The notes under the pieces were generated by a model that saw only the letters and a program-made list of their open reading frames with translations, did not search any database and was not told where the DNA came from. The translations under genes and the position numbers were made by a program. From contig JACPSF010000038.1 in assembly GCA_016193385.1 (NCBI GenBank), positions 1 to 6,274 on the forward strand: a DNA stretch of 6,274 nucleotides, written 5' to 3'. The stretch's first letter is position 1. Every line of letters begins with the position of its first letter. Positions 5,197-6,274 of this stretch are shown piece by piece. The stretch comes from Deltaproteobacteria bacterium. Its GTDB lineage: Bacteria; Desulfobacterota_B; Binatia; UBA9968.

Positions 5197-5245
5197 GTAA
5201 GCGGAAATTCTTACTTAAAGTATACCAAAGGTCGCGTCGCGTCAA
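5197..5245 (-). promoter_or_regulatory. Putative vapBC promoter and operator
   Basis: On the minus strand TTGACG (5245-5240) is followed after a short 15-base spacer by TATACT (5224-5219). The spacer begins with tandem CGACG-like repeats. Between the -10 and the vapB start lies an inverted repeat, GTAAG (5197-5201) and CTTAC (5210-5214) with an 8-base centre, well placed for repression by VapB or VapBC. The -35/-10 spacing is suboptimal, so basal strength may be low. Confidence 0.45.
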
Positions 5246-5314
5246 GGGAAAGAGGGAAAGTTGCAGGCAAAAACGAAGGCGGGAGTAGGCAGAATTCAAC
5301 GATCGGGACATATA

Positions 5315-6274
5315 CTACGTCCGTGCCTGCTCGATCGAGTTTCGAACGAGCGCCGCGTATCGATAGACCACGTGGGCGAACTTGCCGTAGGGCGCCGTGA
5401 GAAACACGCCCGCGACCATACCCAGGTGGAGAACCAGCAGTGTTCCCATGGCCGGAGACTCGCGCAGGGCGAGCAACAGCAGGCCGGTGGCGCTGGTTAG
5501 AAATAGGAGCATCAGGCACGCAACGTCCATGTTCAGCATCCGCCACTCGGCCGGCTCGCGGTCGCTCAACCACTTCTGGTAAAGCAGTCCGCTCGTGCCC
5601 GTCAGCAATCCGACCCCGCCCAGCGTGCCCAGCACTACGGGCCAGCTCAGCAACGGATACGGCGCCACCCAACCCATGACATGGTCGTAGAACGCGGCGA
5701 TCGTCGTCGAGGCGAAGTCGAGCAGGAAGCCGTAGAAGACAAGGTGGTGAAACCAGCGCCGGGCCTGCGAGAAGGCGGCATCCGGATAGTTGCAGCCGAC
5801 TCCGCCGCCTTTCAGGTAGCTGAGGCCGAAGGCATCCTGCGTAGCCCGCCGGAGCGCGCCGAAGTCCACAGTGTCGGCCGGGCTACCGCAAGTGTCCCGC
5901 CAGAATCGGAAACTGCCGAGGAGCAGAACCGCCACACCGTACAGCGCGATGATCAAGAACGGCACGGTCATCGCCAGGTACGGGACTACTCGATAGAAGG
6001 ATCCTTCCCCCACGTGGACCCCGAACAACACGGCCGGTCCTTGGAATGTCAGGACAAGCAGCAGGATGATCACAATAGCAGCGCCCGTCAGCAGGCCGGC
6101 CGCTCGCCTGCTGTGCTTGAACAGGCCCGAGAAGATGCCTGGCCAACTGTAGTCCTGGTAGGTATCCGCCCGCATCTCGGCAAAGAGCTTTGGGACATTG
6201 ACCGCGAATTCGTGCGGCGGCGCGTACTGGCAGGCGTAGTAGCAGTCGCGACAGTCGAAGCAGAGGTTGGCGAG
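5315..6274 (-). CDS. tcuB: TcuB-type membrane iron-sulfur protein (tricarballylate utilisation B), 5' end missing
   Basis: 319 codons are present and the gene continues beyond the right edge; full-length TcuB is roughly 50-60 residues longer. The visible N-terminus carries the cysteine cluster LCFDCRDCYYACQYAPPHEF (C5, C8, C11, C15 of the fragment), a very characteristic TcuB 4Fe-4S motif. About six hydrophobic segments follow, for example GAAIVIILLLVLTF, LAMTVPFLIIALYGVAVLLL, HHLVFYGFLLDFAS, VVLGTLGGVGLLTG, ACLMLLFLTSATGLLLLAL and TLLVLHLGMVAGVFL. Between the second and third lies GVGCNYPDAAFSQARRWFHH, a family-typical conserved loop. In the characterised system TcuB passes electrons from the reduced flavin of TcuA (a tricarballylate/FAD dehydrogenase) towards the quinone pool at the inner membrane. 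A tcuA partner is expected just upstream, outside the window. The actual substrate may differ, because tcuAB-like pairs occur next to various carboxylate transporters. The gene ends with TAG (5317-5315). Confidence 0.9.
   Translation of the reverse strand, partial: LANLCFDCRDCYYACQYAPPHEFAVNVPKLFAEMRADTYQDYSWPGIFSGLFKHSRRAAGLLTGAAIVIILLLVLTFQGPAVLFGVHVGEGSFYRVVPYLAMTVPFLIIALYGVAVLLLGSFRFWRDTCGSPADTVDFGALRRATQDAFGLSYLKGGGVGCNYPDAAFSQARRWFHHLVFYGFLLDFASTTIAAFYDHVMGWVAPYPLLSWPVVLGTLGGVGLLTGTSGLLYQKWLSDREPAEWRMLNMDVACLMLLFLTSATGLLLLALRESPAMGTLLVLHLGMVAGVFLTAPYGKFAHVVYRYAALVRNSIEQART

Noticed and set aside
5211..5672. 153-codon minus-strand open frame overlapping tcuB
   Set aside because: Out-of-frame shadow of tcuB, whose frame has the unmistakable cysteine cluster and membrane segments.

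Overview
This window reads as bacterial DNA of Gram-negative type. It has an exported solute-binding protein of the tripartite tricarboxylate transporter class, a TcuB-type membrane iron-sulfur protein, and sigma70-like promoters with good ribosome binding sites. The flanking metabolic genes are GC-rich and the middle third is visibly AT-richer. I cannot fix the taxon from sequence alone; an uncultured environmental proteobacterium or a related deep lineage fits, with low confidence.

Layout. At the left edge (1-176, minus) is the start of a TctC/Bug-type periplasmic binding protein. It is transcribed divergently from an MmgE/PrpD family gene (303-1694, plus). About 535 bases without a convincing gene follow (1695-2230), including a 22-bp near-perfect palindrome. 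Then comes a compact minus-strand cassette (4131 down to 2231) behind one strong promoter (4199-4170). In transcription order it holds: a 122-aa basic protein with a C-terminal 'GFF' module; a frame-disrupted gene carrying the same module; a 148-aa protein with a predicted winged-helix-like module; and a 251-aa protein combining that second module with a variant HKD (phospholipase D-like) domain. After a non-coding stretch come a vapBC toxin-antitoxin pair (5187-4571, minus) and, at the right edge, the 3' part of tcuB (6274-5315, minus).

How it fits together. The two edges look like one metabolic neighbourhood for uptake and oxidation or dehydration of tri- or dicarboxylates: binding protein, MmgE/PrpD enzyme and TcuB. 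The AT-richer cassette plus vapBC looks like accessory DNA placed between these metabolic genes.

The most interesting part is the four-gene cassette. It is built from two pairs of related small modules and ends in a nuclease/lipase-fold protein, so it may be an undescribed DNA- or RNA-interacting, possibly defence-like, system. Its second gene is interrupted twice. The second interruption is a run of nine G, where 8, 9 or 10 G would give three different outcomes: a family-like C-terminus, an immediate stop, or a fusion to the next gene. That is either a sequencing or assembly error or a genuine slippage switch.
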